The position numbers were made by a program, and so were the translations under genes. The notes beneath the pieces were generated by a model, which made no database searches, had not been told where the DNA came from, and saw only the letters and a program-made list of their open reading frames with translations. Of a stretch of 64,000 nucleotides of DNA, positions 21,801 through 33,289 are shown one piece after another. The stretch is taken from positions 22,288,632-22,352,631 of the forward strand of contig NC_041021.1 of the NCBI RefSeq assembly GCF_004193775.1. Direction: 5' to 3'. Positions within the stretch are counted from its first letter, which is position 1. The number at the start of each line of letters is the position of its first letter. The stretch comes from Glycine soja (taxonomy: Eukaryota > Streptophyta > Magnoliopsida > Fabales > Fabaceae).

Positions 21801-22931
21801 TTCTATATAATTATGGATATTCACTTAAGTAATGACGTGTTATTGAATGAATGTATGTTGTGACCAAATTACTTCTATTTTCATAAGCAAATTAAGGGAG
21901 TTCTTTTTATAAAAATTAAAATTATCGGGTATTAGAGTGTTGAAATCGTAGCGACGAGGCGGGTCGTTACAAGGCCCAAAATGAAAAAAGGTCCATATAT
22001 TAAAAATATAGTGCAAATAGTAAAAAAAATTCATTTTTTGGGTTGGGTTGGAACCGGGTCAGGGAGACCTGGCCCAACCCGCAATTAGACAACAGGGTTG
22101 GAAAACACTAGATGTCCTAGCCTCCAAACAGGGCGATTAACAAAAGGGGGAACCACCACGGAGGGTGGTGCGCCCCCCTTGGTGCTACTGGTGCATGGTG
22201 CTGCGACGTGAGGTTATCACGGGAATGGTGGTGGTAGCGGTGGCGCGCGATACATCACTTGAAAATGGAAAATGAAGGAAGAAAAAGAGGAAAAGAAGAA
22301 AAGGATTATGGATTGGGAAAAAAAATCATGAAATAAAGCCCTAGAAAAAAATGACGATACCAACATGTAAAGATCTGGCCAATGAACATGGAGCTCACCT
22401 GCGAGATGAACAACAAGGCTTTGTAGGAGAAGAAATAGAGAACATAGGAGAGGTAGGGGGAGAAGAGGGACGAACGTGAGAGAAAATGAGGGAATTGAGG
22501 GGATTACCTGGGGATCCATCTCCCTTCTCTGACAGAGTTTGCCAAATGGCGCTGTTGGATTAGTCTGTTTTTCTATTTGGGATACGTGCCTCTATCTCTA
22601 CAATTAATGCATAAACCTTCCTCTTTTATGCTTTAATGCACTATGCCTCTCTAGACCTAATGAACTCTCTTTCAGAGCCCGATAGGTCACATAGTTTGTT
22701 TTTTTTTTCTCTCTTTTTTCTTTTTTTACTGTTCTTTTTTCTCTTTTTTTCGTTTCTCTTTTTTTTTTACTATTCCTTTTTCTTTTTCTTTTTTTTTTTG
22801 TTTTTCTTCGTTTTTTTGTTTTTATTTTTTTCTATTCTTTTTTTCTTATTTTTTCCCTCTTAATACTGTTTTGTTCTCTTTTTTTTTTCTCTTCTTCTCT
22901 TTTTTTTGGAAGACAAAATTAGGGTCTGACA
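18826..22931 (+). repeat. LTR Q, interrupted by a solo LTR
   Basis: Proposed limits are TGTAACCATC at 18826 and agggtctgaca at 22931; without the nested insertion it is about 1.27 kb. The left part is made of three to four imperfect repeats of about 80 bp, each with cttcacaaaaatggactaggcccaa-like sequence (18845-19137), continuing after the insertion at 21972. The right part has purine-rich DNA (22270-22500) and a long T/C-rich stretch (22690-22910). Open frames there are Phe/Leu low complexity. Both ends are inferred. Confidence 0.5.
19138..21971 (+). mobile_element. 2.8-kb solo LTR, gypsy chromovirus type
   Basis: Starts TGTAACACCC, ends GGGTCGTTACA (terminal TGTAAC/GTTACA), and is flanked by the 5-bp duplication aggcc at 19133-19137 and 21972-21976. 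There is no coding region: open frames are short and unlike any known product. Long LTRs with TGTAACACCC starts are common in plant chromoviruses of the Tekay/Del type, so a solo LTR left by unequal recombination is the simplest reading. Inner features include a duplicated gtgcactgacctt...tttggcactagcttttggcc segment (about 20845-21050). Confidence 0.8.
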
Positions 22932-23109
22932 AAACCATTGATTTAACTTTTCCAAAACATATTATTCAATCATAATCATATATTACAAATCTATTTTTTT
23001 TATTTATAACAATTTAAAATCATATATGATAAAAAATATTAATATCACAGGATAAAAAATTTATCATCATTTAATTACTTTATTTTATCTTTAAATTTAA
23101 AAGTCATAG

Positions 23110-23375
23110 ATACCTGAGCATCCCCGATAGAGCTCATAGTGTATAATAGAGACCATTCCCAACCTTCTAAAACAATTATACCACACTAGCATATATAGCT
23201 TTGTCGCAACCATAAAATGTGTGATATTGTTTCCACTCCCCTTTCACAAATACAACATGCCATCTCATCATTAGAGAGAATCCCTCTAACCATCAAGTTA
23301 TGTTTAGAAGGAATTCTATTTAACAATGATTTCCACATGGGTACAAAAGTGATTTTTAACGACACGCAATTTAAG
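23110..23375 (-). pseudogene. LINE reverse-transcriptase zinc-binding (zf-RVT) fragment
   Basis: On the minus strand a frame from about 23366 reads FVPMWKSLLNRIPSKHNLMV, then RGILSNDEMACCICERGVET followed by ISHILW. This is the W..LL.R.P...NL..RG.L pattern with a C-x2-C core and a His, typical of the zf-RVT domain at the C-terminus of plant LINE ORF2. The frame stops after about 55 residues. The upstream polymerase and the poly-A tail are not visible, so this is an isolated remnant. Confidence 0.6.
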
Positions 23376-23454
23376 ATGATTTTTCAATCGTCCAAAACTC
23401 AGTGTCATTTTTGTAAATAATTGAATCCTTTTAACGACAATTTTATAAAAACCG

Positions 23455-23590
23455 TCTTAGAATCCAAGTGTTCCACGACAATTTTATAAAAATCATTTGA
23501 GAAACCAAGTGTTCCACGACTATTTTATAAAAATCGTTTGAGAAACTAAGTGTTCCACGACGGTTTTTTAAAACCCGTCTTTGAAATGAA
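23455..23590. repeat. 41-bp tandem repeat (ccacgac...ttttataaaaatcgtttga)
   Basis: Copies of gtgttccacgac start at 23468, 23509 and 23550, an exact 41-base step. Units end in an arm pair such as cgacggtttttt / aaaacccgtc. Short repeats built on ACGACGGTTTT...AAAACCGTCGT are often seen in the subterminal regions of plant CACTA transposons (family knowledge). No complete terminus was found. Confidence 0.65.
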
Positions 23591-23691
23591 TAAAAAAACA
23601 TTTTCTTGCTCCCAACTCCTCTTCTCCAATTCTCCTTCCCTTCTTCTTTATCCCTAACTCCTCTTCCCATCCATATACCGATGACCCTTTC

Positions 23692-24020
23692 TTGAACTCT
23701 TTCTTGCTCGGCACGAGCGTGATTCTCCTACGACCAGGTGATGTAGTGATCCTCCTCCTTAACGTGTGTCACATAAGCGTCCTCTATTGTACGGATTGGG
23801 GCTTCATGGATCTGAGCATGGCGAAGGATGACAACAATGAGGACAATGAAAATGACGATGACGACAACAAGATGATGGCTCTCGAGGACTTCCTCGGCAA
23901 GGTCGATGCCATTGACTATGCCAACCGTGACTAGGACCCCGACTACGACAATGATGACATCAAGATGCCAATGCCCCTCACCGAGAGACTCAATAGCAAC
24001 ACCCTCTTCTCCTTCGATCA
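23692..24020 (+). pseudogene. Unidentified coding remnant with an Asp/Asn-rich segment
   Basis: An open frame ends at a TAG (23932-23934), but the same frame reads on with coding-like composition (DPDYDNDDIKMPMPLTERLN) to about 24020. Its middle is acidic (DDNNEDNENDDDDNK), preceded by a hydrophobic stretch. I do not recognise the family. Base composition differs from the surrounding AT-rich DNA, so it may be a captured gene fragment. Confidence 0.35.
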
Positions 24021-24448
24021 CCTTTCCACGATGTTGGTTTTTGAATGGATAATTTGTGTTATTATTATTTGTGATTAAAGGAGATTGGTATGATTGTAAA
24101 AGAGTGTTAAGGTCATATCTGGCATAAGGTAGAGCAGAGGAATGGAGGGACGAGAAATGAGATAGAAAGGGGAAGTGGCACTAGCAAATGAAAATGAGTG
24201 CAGAAAAGAAAGGCCATGGCCACGAGTGTGGCTATGGCATTGCCATCCACCACCACCAATAGTCTCAAATTCCTTTGTTACCTCTTTCACTCTCCAATTC
24301 AAAATAAAATCCATTTTCCACGTCAAATTGTTTCTAAATTAAATAGTGCAAAGGTCCAAGTTCAGAACCGGTAATTTTCTTTCCGAATCACATAATTCTT
24401 TTTGTTTCTTGAAATAGTCTTCACCTTGTATTGTACTTGTAGCGTGTA

Positions 24449-25060
24449 GGATTGGAGGGGTTACTCTATTCGTTATCAACATTCTAGGAACAATGGCCTT
24501 GCATTAGTTTTAGTCCATGATTTTGGGGTTGATAGGTAGTAGGTGTAAATTACATTACTTTTGTTTGGTTCTGCAGTTATTTTGACTATTGAGTGTTGTT
24601 TACTTCATTGCAATGACCACTGGAGGAATAATATTTCAGTTCTTGCACAATCCCACCGGGTGTACTCCATCGATCTTATTGGATATGGATATTTAGATAA
24701 ACCAAATCCTCATCAAATTGGAGACCATTCCTTTTACACTTTTGAGACGTGGGACACTCAACTAAATGAGTTTTGTCTTGATGTTATCAAGGATGAAGCA
24801 TTCTTTATATGCAATTCTATTGGAGGTCAATTAATAGCTGCTCTAAATTTCTCTTCATCCATTGTTCATGCTATTTCTAAGAATTTGTTCTTTATTTTCT
24901 ACACTACAAGAGTTGTTGGTCTTCAAGCAGCAGTGTTAGCACCACACATTTGCCAAGGTATTATCCTTCTCAATATATCTTTGTGTATGCTTCATATAAA
25001 GAACCAGCCTTGGTATGGAAAACCTTTCATTAGATTATTCTAGAGATTGCTTAAGTAAAA
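24449..25060 (+). pseudogene. Alpha/beta-hydrolase gene fragment, intron retained, inactivated
   Basis: It resembles the plant alpha/beta-hydrolase fold family related to pheophytinase-like and haloalkane dehalogenase-like enzymes. Segments in order: WRGYSIRYQHSRNNGLALV then LVHDFGVD (about 24453-24534; the oxyanion-loop HGFG has become HDFG); DHWRNNISVLAQSHRVYSID and LIGYGYLDKPNP (24615-24710); FICNSIGG (about 24800-24826; the nucleophile-elbow type G-x-S-x-G appears as CNSIGG); VVGLQAAVLAPH and ICQGIILLNISL (24913-24990). Between NSIGG and VVGLQ lies about 85 bases of intron-like DNA starting GT, and another gap lies at about 24535-24610, so this is a genomic rather than a processed copy. 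The frame ends at TAG 25041-25043 where the family has Gln. N- and C-terminal exons are absent. Confidence 0.75.
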
Positions 25061-27373
25061 ATGAAACAAAAGTTTCTTTATATGAACTTCAAAGATTTCA
25101 AGCCTTATCATGCTTTATGTTGTAGGTCAGTTTTTACAATTATGATACATCTCTATGCTTTTCCTTCCTCCCAAATTCATTCTCCCCACTTACTCTTCTA
25201 AAACCCTATCTTTTTCCCGCATACACTCAAACCTTTTCTAGTAAAATTATGATCCCAGACTTGTTAACTGTTGGATCATCCTGAATTGTGAACACCACCT
25301 TTGGAACTTATTTTTGCACATATCCTCCATTGGGATTTACGCAATAATGTTTGTAGAAAAGAAACGTCCCTCGCACAGAGACAATGAAATTGGGGCTTCA
25401 ATCCCTTTTTCTTCACTCTAACGCTTGGAAAGCCTAACAAAGCAATAAGAGAAAAAGCTTGAGAAATCTTAGGGAACCACTAGAGATGTTGTTATCGCTG
25501 TCGGACTACACACGTGAGCCCCATAGAGGTAAGGGATGAGTTATTTACAGTTGGGGAGTAGGGAGAATATGTATAAAGATCCTTAGAGGATCAATTGGTA
25601 TAGGTTTTGGGGTGTTTTTGCAATTTTGATTCCATCTTTACAATTATAATTGTGAATTATATATGTTCGTCAGGCCAATTGTCGCCTTGTTGGACCACTG
25701 CACTTTTGATATTTGACACTACACACATCAATTGCACTTTATTAAAGAAAGTGAATTGTACTCTAAATAATCTTCTCTTTAGTTATTTATTTTATACAAA
25801 TTATTGTCTTTGTCTTGTATCTTCCCATGATGATGATCAACATGTTATATATGCATTGTATTAATAAAATAATAAATTAAAGAAAGTTGTAAAGTTAATG
25901 CTTAGTAGTAATTTCTTTTTACACAATTTTAATTTAATTGTTGTAGAAACTATTTTTAATTGAAAATAATATAGTTCGATTTAATATATACATGTTTCAT
26001 ACCATGCAAATATTACTATTGTGTGGTGTGTATACGATTCATGGGGTGTGATAAATTGTTATATTAGGATTATGAAATTGTGATTGAGATTGTGTGTTAG
26101 AGATAAATTGAGTATGTGTTAAATCGTAAGATACATGTGTATTGAGATATTGTATGCATTGAGTTGTGAACTATGAACTGTACAATCACACAATTGTAAG
26201 ACCCTTTAAGGGCGAAGAATTAATGCGCAATGAATATTATAATGGGATCTATTGTGGGAACCCGATGAGTTGAATCACTTTGAGGCGCAATGAGCTAAAA
26301 TGATTTTGGAAACAATTGAGTAGTTGTGTGTATTGCATAGTTCATAGGTAAAGTCTATGTTTGTACCATGTATATATTAATATTGTATGATGTGTATATG
26401 ACTCTTGAGGTGTGATAACATGTTGCTTTGGGATTATAACATTGTGATTGAGATTGGGTGTATATGATAAGTTGAGTGTGTTTTAAATTGTGAGATGACA
26501 TGTGTATTAAGATGTTGTGTGCATTGAGTTATGAGCTATGAACTGTACAATTATATGACTCTAAGACCATTTAAGGGTGATGAGTTAATGCATAATGAGT
26601 ATTGTGATGGGATCCACTGTGGGAACCCAACGAGTTGAATCACTTTCAGGTGCGACGAGTTGAAATTATTTTGAGAACAGTTGACAAGTCATGTGTTTTG
26701 TATAGTTGATAGATAGAGTTTGCATGTTAAAATGTTTTTTGGGTTGGACCTGAATCAGGAGGGAGAGGTCCTGATGGACTCTTCAGAGTCTAGGCCTTGG
26801 GGGTAAATACACCCGGTTTGAGTGCTCCTTTAAGCCTATGCTAATCCCACATGATTGGAGTATTCTCACAAAACATTGTGTCCCTAACTGGTCTCCCTAT
26901 GATTTTACCTAGTGAAAGTGACCTAACTTATTTTACTCCTAGGTGCTCGACCAGGTTTTTCACTGACATGCTACCACATTGTATATAAGATTGAGTCTTA
27001 GTGTATCTGTTGCATAATGTCTGTGAAATGATAATTGTGACTTGTTACGTGATGGTGGGTAATAAATTGTGTGAGTGTGAGATGTTGTATTGTACTTGAG
27101 ATTTGTTGTTTTGAACACATGATTAATGCGAAGGAGTGGAATGTGATTTTGTGATTAAATCATTGGGACAAGTGATGTTATGCAATGAGTGGTAATATTA
27201 TGCGAATTGTGCTAAGTTGAGCTTGTTATACTTATATCATAATGCGTGTGTGTGTGTGTTCTTCGTTATCTCTATTTGTTTAGGAATGTGATGACTCACT
27301 CTCTGTGTGTAGTTTGTGTTTAGATCCTGTGATGATTTTGAACCTTGTGTTCGTGGAACCAGATGGTTAGGTG
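25061..27373 (+). other. Diverged AT-rich region, probable chromovirus LTR remnant
   Basis: No gene seen. The end of the region (about 27330-27370, cctgtgatgatttt...gttcgtggaaccagatg) resembles the equivalent part of the solo LTR at 21538-21580 (cctgtgatgatcac...gtttgtgggagcagaatg). This suggests an LTR of a related family, cut off at 27373 by insertion of LTR J. Its left limit is not identifiable. Confidence 0.35.
25990..26720. repeat. 365-bp tandem duplication
   Basis: Two diverged copies with an offset of 365 bases. The segment with taccatg...gtgtgataa (about 26000-26055) recurs at about 26365-26420, the tgcattgag...tgaactgtacaat segment at 26155 recurs at 26520, and the gggaacccgatgagttgaatc segment at about 26257 recurs at about 26622. 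Confidence 0.8.
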
Positions 27374-27704
27374 TGTCATACCCTAATTTCATCTGGGGAC
27401 AATTGTTTGTCAACATACGAATTTTCGCCGGCCAAGTTGAACTGCTTAACATCAATCACTATGCAATCCGTAGGGCTTCGCGACGTTACGGAAAGAAATG
27501 AGCAAGATACTCAAAATGGGGGCAACTTTTTGTCAACATAGGGTTTTTTCTAGCCGAGTTGAGTTTCTTAATAATGATCATTGCGCGATCCGTAGGGTTT
27601 CGCGATGTTTTGAAAAGAAATGGGCAAGGAATTCAAGGTAGGGGCAAAATGGTCCATTCTGGAACATTCCTTAGCCCTTGGACCCACCTAGGCCCACTGG
27701 ATAA

Positions 27705-29359
27705 TGTTGGATCAAGTGGCCTCAGAATAATTAAGAAGGGGGGGTTGAATTAATTATGAACGTGTTTTGATTGATTAAAAAATTATCCTTCTTAATGTTA
27801 CTAGATTCAATTAGGCTTTACTACTAAGTTATGAGAAAGTAAAGAACAAAAACAATAACTTAGACAAAAGTAAAACGGAAATAAAAAGTGCACAGTGGAA
27901 AAGTAAAGAGTCTAGGGAAGAAGAAAGAAAACACAAGATTTATACTGGTTCGGCCACAACCCGTGCCTACGTCCAGTCCCCAAGAAACTCACGGTTCTTG
28001 AGATTTCCAATAACCTTGTAAAATCCTTTACAAGCAAAGATCCACAAGGGATGCATCCTCCCTTGTTCTCTTTGAACAACCAAGTAGATGTACCCTCTAC
28101 TTGAAGCGAACCACAAAGGATGTACCCTCCCTTGTGTTCACTATTACAACCAAGAAGCTACCCGCTTCTTACACAGAATTCTCAGACGGTTAGTTCTTTG
28201 AATTCAGTGTTTGGGCAAAGAATTCTCAGACGGTTAGTTCTTTGAATTCTTTGTTTGGGGAATCAAAAGAATTCTAAGACGGTTAGTTCTTTGAATTCTT
28301 TTGGCAAAAGGGAGAAGGAAAGACTCAAAAGAATTCTCAGATGGTTAGTTCTTTGAATTCTTTTGGCAAGAGGGAGAAGGAAAGAATCAAAAGAATTCTC
28401 AGACGGTTAGTTATTTGAATTCTTTTGGTAGGAGGAAGAAGGAATGAAGAAGAAGAATAGCACAAGATTTTGGCCAATGAACTTTTCTTGACAAAGAAAG
28501 TATTGAACAAAAACTCTTAGAAAGATGTTGAGAATAATTGAATGAAAATTAGTTTTAGATTGAAAGGAATTTATTATGAAAAATTCATGCCATGGCCACA
28601 TATTTATAGTCATTTGATGACTCAAGTTAAATTTTGTGACTCTTGGCAATTTCTTTAAAACTAGTCACTTTAAATGTTGCGACTCTTTTGAAAACTAGTG
28701 ACTTTAAAAGTTGTGACCCTTTTTGAAAACTAGTCACTTCAAAAGTTGTGACTCTTTAAAAATCTTCAGAAACTAGTCACTTTAAGAATTGTGACTTTTG
28801 GTAATTTAATTTTCAAAAATAAGTCACTGGTAATCGATTACACATCAACAGATGTGACTCTTCATGTTTAAATTTGAAAATCAAAACGTTTAGAAACACT
28901 GGTAATCGATTACAAATGTTGTGTAATCGATTACACAAGTTTGAGAATGTTTTATCAGAAGTTGTGACTCTTGAAATTTGAAATCTCAACGTTCAAAAAA
29001 ATTGGTAATCGATTACATGCTCATGGTAATTGATTACTGCTTTGTAAATCAGTTTGAAAAGAATGTTGGCTACTGGTAATCGATTACCAGAGAGTAAAAC
29101 TCTTGGTAAAAGATTTTTCTTTGAAAAATTATTTTCGACAAATTGTGCTATTCAATCTTTTCTTTTGAAAAAATCTTTTTATACTTATCTTGATGCTTTT
29201 CTTCAAGTTCTTGTATATCTTGAGTCTTCTCTTGAATCTTCACTTTTAATCTTGAATCTTGATTGAACTACTATTTGATTCTTGATACTTGCTTGACTCT
29301 TGATTCTTGACTTGAGTCTTTGGCATCATCAAAATAAGTTTGGAAGCTTTGCTTCCATA
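27705..29359 (-). mobile_element. Sirevirus-like solo LTR nested in LTR J
   Basis: From TGTTGGATCAAGTGGCC to gcttccata, flanked by the 5-bp duplication gataa (27700-27704 and 29360-29364). The right end is TA instead of CA, a C-to-T change. It contains four imperfect copies of an acggttagttctttgaattc unit (28180-28425), a series of gactcttttgaaaactagtgac units (28640-28790), and several ATCGATTAC palindromes (28835-29090). Ty1/copia Sirevirus-like assignment is by resemblance to 41396-42966, which follows a recognisable Sirevirus-type 3' end. Confidence 0.85.
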
Positions 29360-29711
29360 GATAACTTAGGGGAGAAGCAACCAACTCGCCTAGGCAAGCT
29401 AAGCTCGCTTGGGCGAGTTGGGCGGCAAGCTCCTCCCCTATTTTGGCTATAAAAGGGCGTGGGAGGTTGAAGGGGTTCAACACACTAGGCAAGCATATTT
29501 CACTTAAAATTAGTGAAAAGAAGGAGAAAGAAGAAGAAAATCAAGGCCGAGGCATTTCTGTGAGTGATTCCTACACCATTCGTTCATTCTTCATTTGTGC
29601 TTGCTTTTAAGGATTTGAATTTTATTTATGGACCCTTAGGGGTCCCCTTTATTGTTTTGTGCATCTTCATTTCCTTCTTCGATCATCAGTGATCTTTTTC
29701 TTTGTTTAAAG

Positions 29712-29945
29712 TGAGTTTCGACCAATCACTCATACCGTAATCTCGTTTAATCACCATTAAAATAAAATTCGACCGATCATTTGTGTTGTAATCTTACTTA
29801 ATCACCATTTAAATGAATTTCAACCGATCGTTTGTGTTGTAATCTCACTTAATCACTGTTTAAATAAGTTTCGACCGATCATTTGTATCGTAAACTCTTT
29901 TCATTAATGTAAAATAAGTTTTAACCGGTTATTAGCGCCGCAAGT
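29712..29945 (+). repeat. About 57-bp tandem repeat in LTR J
   Basis: Four to five diverged copies of tttcgaccgatcatttgt...gtaatctcacttaatcacc...aaataa. No coding signal. A related unit is not obvious in A or C. Confidence 0.75.
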
Positions 29946-30755
29946 TATCTCTAAAAAAAGGATTGAAGATTAATGAGACAAAACCAAATAAAACCAACTC
30001 ATAAACTTCTTCATTTCATAAATAAAAATCAAGAGATTGTTCAAAGGTCCAACGCCTTTGATGTGCCATTATTTTCTCCTATTTCTTAAACCTTTGTGCA
30101 CCATTTTAATTACTGATTAGTCTTAATTGTCAAATTAATTAGGCAATTTTATTATTTGGGCTCATTAAGCTAATTTGATGTTTTTAATCTAATTTCAGGA
30201 ATTAATGAAGCATTGAGCTTAATCCGGATTTTGGTTGTGGACTTAAAGAGGAAAAATAAAGCAACGTTTACCTTAGTTAATTTCTAATTAGGAGATTGCA
30301 ATTTTATTTTTATGATGTTCAGTGTTTATTTCGTTTTGGGCCAGAATAATGTAATAGGGCCTAATGACTTTGAGTAACCCTTATAAATAGCAGCCTTGGG
30401 ATTTGTGTAAGGGGGATTCTATTATTCAGAGCATAGTTTTAGGGTTTTACGTTTGGAGCTTGATGTTACTGTTCACATGAATGCATTTTCCAATTTTCTG
30501 CTTCTTATTGCAATTTCGTTTCTTGTTCCTTCTTCTGTTTTCATTTATGTTTTATGCTTTTAGCTTCATTTATGTCTCGGCTTCTAGTTTCATTTATGTT
30601 TTCTGCTTTTGTTGAAATTATGGAAGGCTAAATTTCTGATGTTGTTTCCTTCTGAGGATGAAGCTTAACTCTCTTCGAGGTTCTGTTTATAATGTAGTTT
30701 CCTGGCAGTTTTCCCTTCACGAATTAACCCATATTCGTTAATGTTAATCTATGCA

Positions 30756-30760
30756 CGCTT
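30756..30760. other. Target site duplication of element B (cgctt)
   Basis: cgctt precedes the TGATGTAAG LTR start and recurs at 47140-47144 directly after the GCATCA end of the right LTR. Confidence 0.92.
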
Positions 30761-31734
30761 TGATGTAAGATCCATTGGAGCTTGTAGGCCAAGGATCTTC
30801 TTCATCAATGGATTCCTTTGCTTCTTGGAAGATGAATGGCAGCAAAATGAAGAAAGGAAGAGAGAGAGGAGATGCCACTTCAAGGAGAAGATGAGTCTAG
30901 AAGAAGCTCACCACCATAGGAGGCCATGGATAAGAGCTTGGAGGAAGAAGGCGATGAATGAAGGGAGAGGGAGAGAAGAGCATGAAATTTTGTGCTCTAA
31001 AAGAGCTCTGAAATCTGAAGTTAATATTCAAATGATAAAAGTTGAAAAAAATGCACACACATGACCTCTATTTATAGCCTAAGTGTCACACAAAATTGGA
31101 GGGAAATTTGAATTTCAATTCAAATTTCACTTGAATTTGAAATTGAATTTGTGGAGCCAAACTTTGGAGCCAAAATTTCACTAATTATGATTAGTGAATT
31201 TTAGTTATGGTTCAGCCCACTAATCCAAGATCAATTACAAGATTCTCCACTAAGGGTGCTTAGGTGTCATGAGGCATGTAAAGCATGAAAGACATGCACA
31301 AAGTGTGACTATATGATGTGGCAATGGGGTGTAGTAAGCAAATGCTCACCTCCCCCTCTAAAATTTAATTGAATTGGGCTTCAACCAATTCAATTAAATT
31401 TATTTCCAACTACACAAATCAAATATTCACTTAGTGCATGTGAAATTACAAAACTACCCCTAATACAAAAACTAGTCTAGGTGCCCTAAAATACAAGGGT
31501 TGAAAAATCCTATATTTCTACGGTACCCTACCTACATTATGGAGCCCTAAATACAAGGCCCAAAAATAATGAAACCTTAATCTAATATGTACAAAGATAA
31601 GTGGGCTCATACTTTGCCCATGGGCCCGAAATCTACCCTAAGGCTCATAAGAACCCTAGGGCCTTCTCTTGCATCTTTGGCCCAATCTTCTTGGAGTCTT
31701 CTATCCAATGCCCTTGGGGGGTAGGATTGCATCA
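30761..31734 (-). repeat. 3' LTR of element B
   Basis: TGATGTAAG...GATTGCATCA, 974 bp. A TATA box is seen on the minus strand (GCTATAAATAG, 31069-31079). A roughly 107-residue open frame on the opposite strand is also present in the other LTR (46142-46468), but that conservation is just LTR identity and it has no recognisable features. Confidence 0.9.
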
Positions 31735-31748
31735 TTCCCTCCCCCTTG
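31735..31748 (-). other. Polypurine tract of element B
   Basis: On the minus strand the bases next to the 3' LTR read AAGGGGGAGGGAA, a near-perfect purine tract. Confidence 0.8.
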
Positions 31749-31759
31749 AAAAGGATTTG

Positions 31760-32711
31760 ACCTCAAATCCAGAGGTTCTTGAAACTCATGAATTCTTTCC
31801 TCAACACCTGTAAAAAGAATACAAATGTATGTATCAGTGATGTTGGGTATGTTAGAGTACGGTAAGGACGGAAAACCCCTTTCCTGGCCATCTTCCCATG
31901 AGAGAATATAGTTCCTCACTAACTCAATGAGTGGTGCTACAAGTATAGAAAAATATGGGACAAACCTTTTGTAAAAGTTTGTTAAGATATTAAAGCCCCC
32001 AATTTCCCTTATACTTGGTGGAGTAGGCCACTCAGGAATGACCTTTATTCTCTTAGGGTCCATGGGAAGCCCTTGATCACTACTTAAAAAGTTAGGGACA
32101 ATAATGGAATAAAACGTACCTTTTTCTTTATTTTCATGTTGATTATTCCTACAAAAAATTATGACAAACCTAAGGTGTCCCACATGAGCACCTAGGTTTG
32201 CATTGAAACAAAAAATAAGAACAAACCTATCTAATGAGTCCCTATGTACACAAATCATGAAGATGTTAGGTGCATGAGTGATTTTACAAAAGAGTGTTGC
32301 ACCACTCAACACATTCATCATACCACCTATCATAGGGATTTGGTGCCTAGTAATACCTATTTTAGGCACCAACAAAGCACAAGGATTTAAGCTCTTGCAA
32401 ACCAAACCCTCATCCAACAACTTCTTTACTTGAGTAATAACCTCAAGCTCAAGAGGTATGGCGGTGCTAAGGGTTGTTTCCCTTGATAGAAGAAGGTAGA
32501 AAGATTGTTTAAGAAGGAGTGCTATTTTAATATTACATTTTGTTTCAAAATGATTTTCCTTGTTAACAATCTTCTTGGAGGAATCCTTTTCCTCATTTTC
32601 CTTCCCCTTGGCCTTTGAAGACAAGGCCTTATTATCCTTTTTTTTCTTTTGTTTCTCTAGTTTTTCTTCCTCATCCCTCTTATCTTTCATAGTTAGTTGA
32701 TCTTTGGCCAC
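31760..32711 (-). pseudogene. Reverse transcriptase remnant of element B with catalytic block lost
   Basis: The open frame keeps recognisable ends of a gypsy reverse transcriptase but not its centre. After a Lys/Glu-rich linker come VKKLLDEGLVCKSLNPCALL and VPKI (fingers region). The palm is then severely shortened: GATLFCKI is followed directly by THAPNIFM, and the position of the FDD catalytic motif reads FCFNANLGAHVGHLR. The thumb/connection part follows (KVIPEWPTPPS, FNILTNFYKRFVPYFSILVA). It runs on through the polypurine tract into the LTR, so RNase H and integrase are missing. The frame has stayed open, but the enzyme cannot be active. Protease lies immediately upstream in the same operon-like gag-pol order. 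Confidence 0.75.
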
Positions 32712-33060
32712 CTATGAAGATGTTTGAGGATGCAACACAAATTTAGTGCCAAGATGGGTGAGGGTAATTTCATTAGTTAGGCCATTATAAATTATCTTCC
32801 TATCAAATTGCCATGGCCTTCCTAAAAGAATATGTCCTGCGTCCATAGGAACTATATCACAATTAACTTCATCCTTATATGTCCCAATGGAGAAAGGTAC
32901 CTTCACTTGTTGGTTAACTATCATTTCCCCTTGCTCATTGAGCCATTGAAGTTTATAAGGTTTTGGGTGGGGAATGATAGTGAGGTTCAACTTGGAAACT
33001 AATCTTGTGCTACAACAATTGCAACAAGATCCACTATCCACAATGAGAGAACAAGTTTTA
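32712..33060 (-). CDS. Retropepsin-like aspartic protease domain of element B
   Basis: The protease would release mature gag and pol proteins by self-cleavage. The minus-strand frame starts at the active-site motif itself (DSGSCCNCCS, the D-S/T-G triad), continues with LNLTIIPHPKPYKLQWL, VPFSIGTYKDEVNCDIVPMD and AGHILLGRPWQFDRK (the hydrophobic-hydrophobic-G flap-side motif I-L-L-G), and ends at residue 109. The size fits a gypsy retropepsin. The domain is complete in its core but is separated from gag by stops or frameshifts near 33065 and from RT by a stop at 32712, so expression as part of a polyprotein is doubtful. Confidence 0.75.
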
Positions 33061-33289
33061 TAAAAAAAATTTCATCTTGTATGAAAGATGTTCTCTCTTT
33101 GGGATTGAGATAGATCACAAGATTGACCTCCAAGGAGCCTTCTAACCATTAAAAGGTCACCTTCTTCATAGGGGTAGACTTCCTCACTAGACTCTTCACC
33201 CCTTACTTCATCTTCACTTCCACTAGAGGAAGGGCAAGAAGTAGTCTCCTCTTGACTACTATAAATGTCTTGACCCCTCATGATCATGG

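Larger units (their letters stand above)
27374..30058 (+). repeat. LTR J, Ogre-family LTR in plus orientation, interrupted twice
   Basis: Starts TGTCATACCCTAATTTC, the reverse complement of the LTR terminus of A, C and G. It has two diverged 123-bp copies near its start (27397-27520 and 27521-27643), a plus-strand TATA box GCTATAAAAGGG (29449-29460), the palindrome cluster ctcgcctaggcaagctaagc (29388-29415) and a tandem repeat at 29712-29945. It is split by the solo LTR at 27705-29359 and cut at 30058 by LTR E, so its GGTTGCGACA end is not in the window. It resembles G most closely. Confidence 0.75.

Noticed and set aside
22636..22863. 75-residue Phe/Leu ORF resembling a membrane protein
   Set aside because: It is a T-rich low-complexity tract. 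The same explains 4717-5672 and 38350-38791.
24902..24912. CACTACAAGA, the canonical CACTA transposon terminus
   Set aside because: It lies inside the hydrolase pseudogene at the intron end, has no partner terminus and no 3-bp duplication. Treated as chance.
30741..31064. 107-residue ORF, conserved at 46142-46468
   Set aside because: Both copies lie in the two LTRs of element B, on the strand opposite to the element. Conservation is due to LTR identity, and no domain is recognisable.
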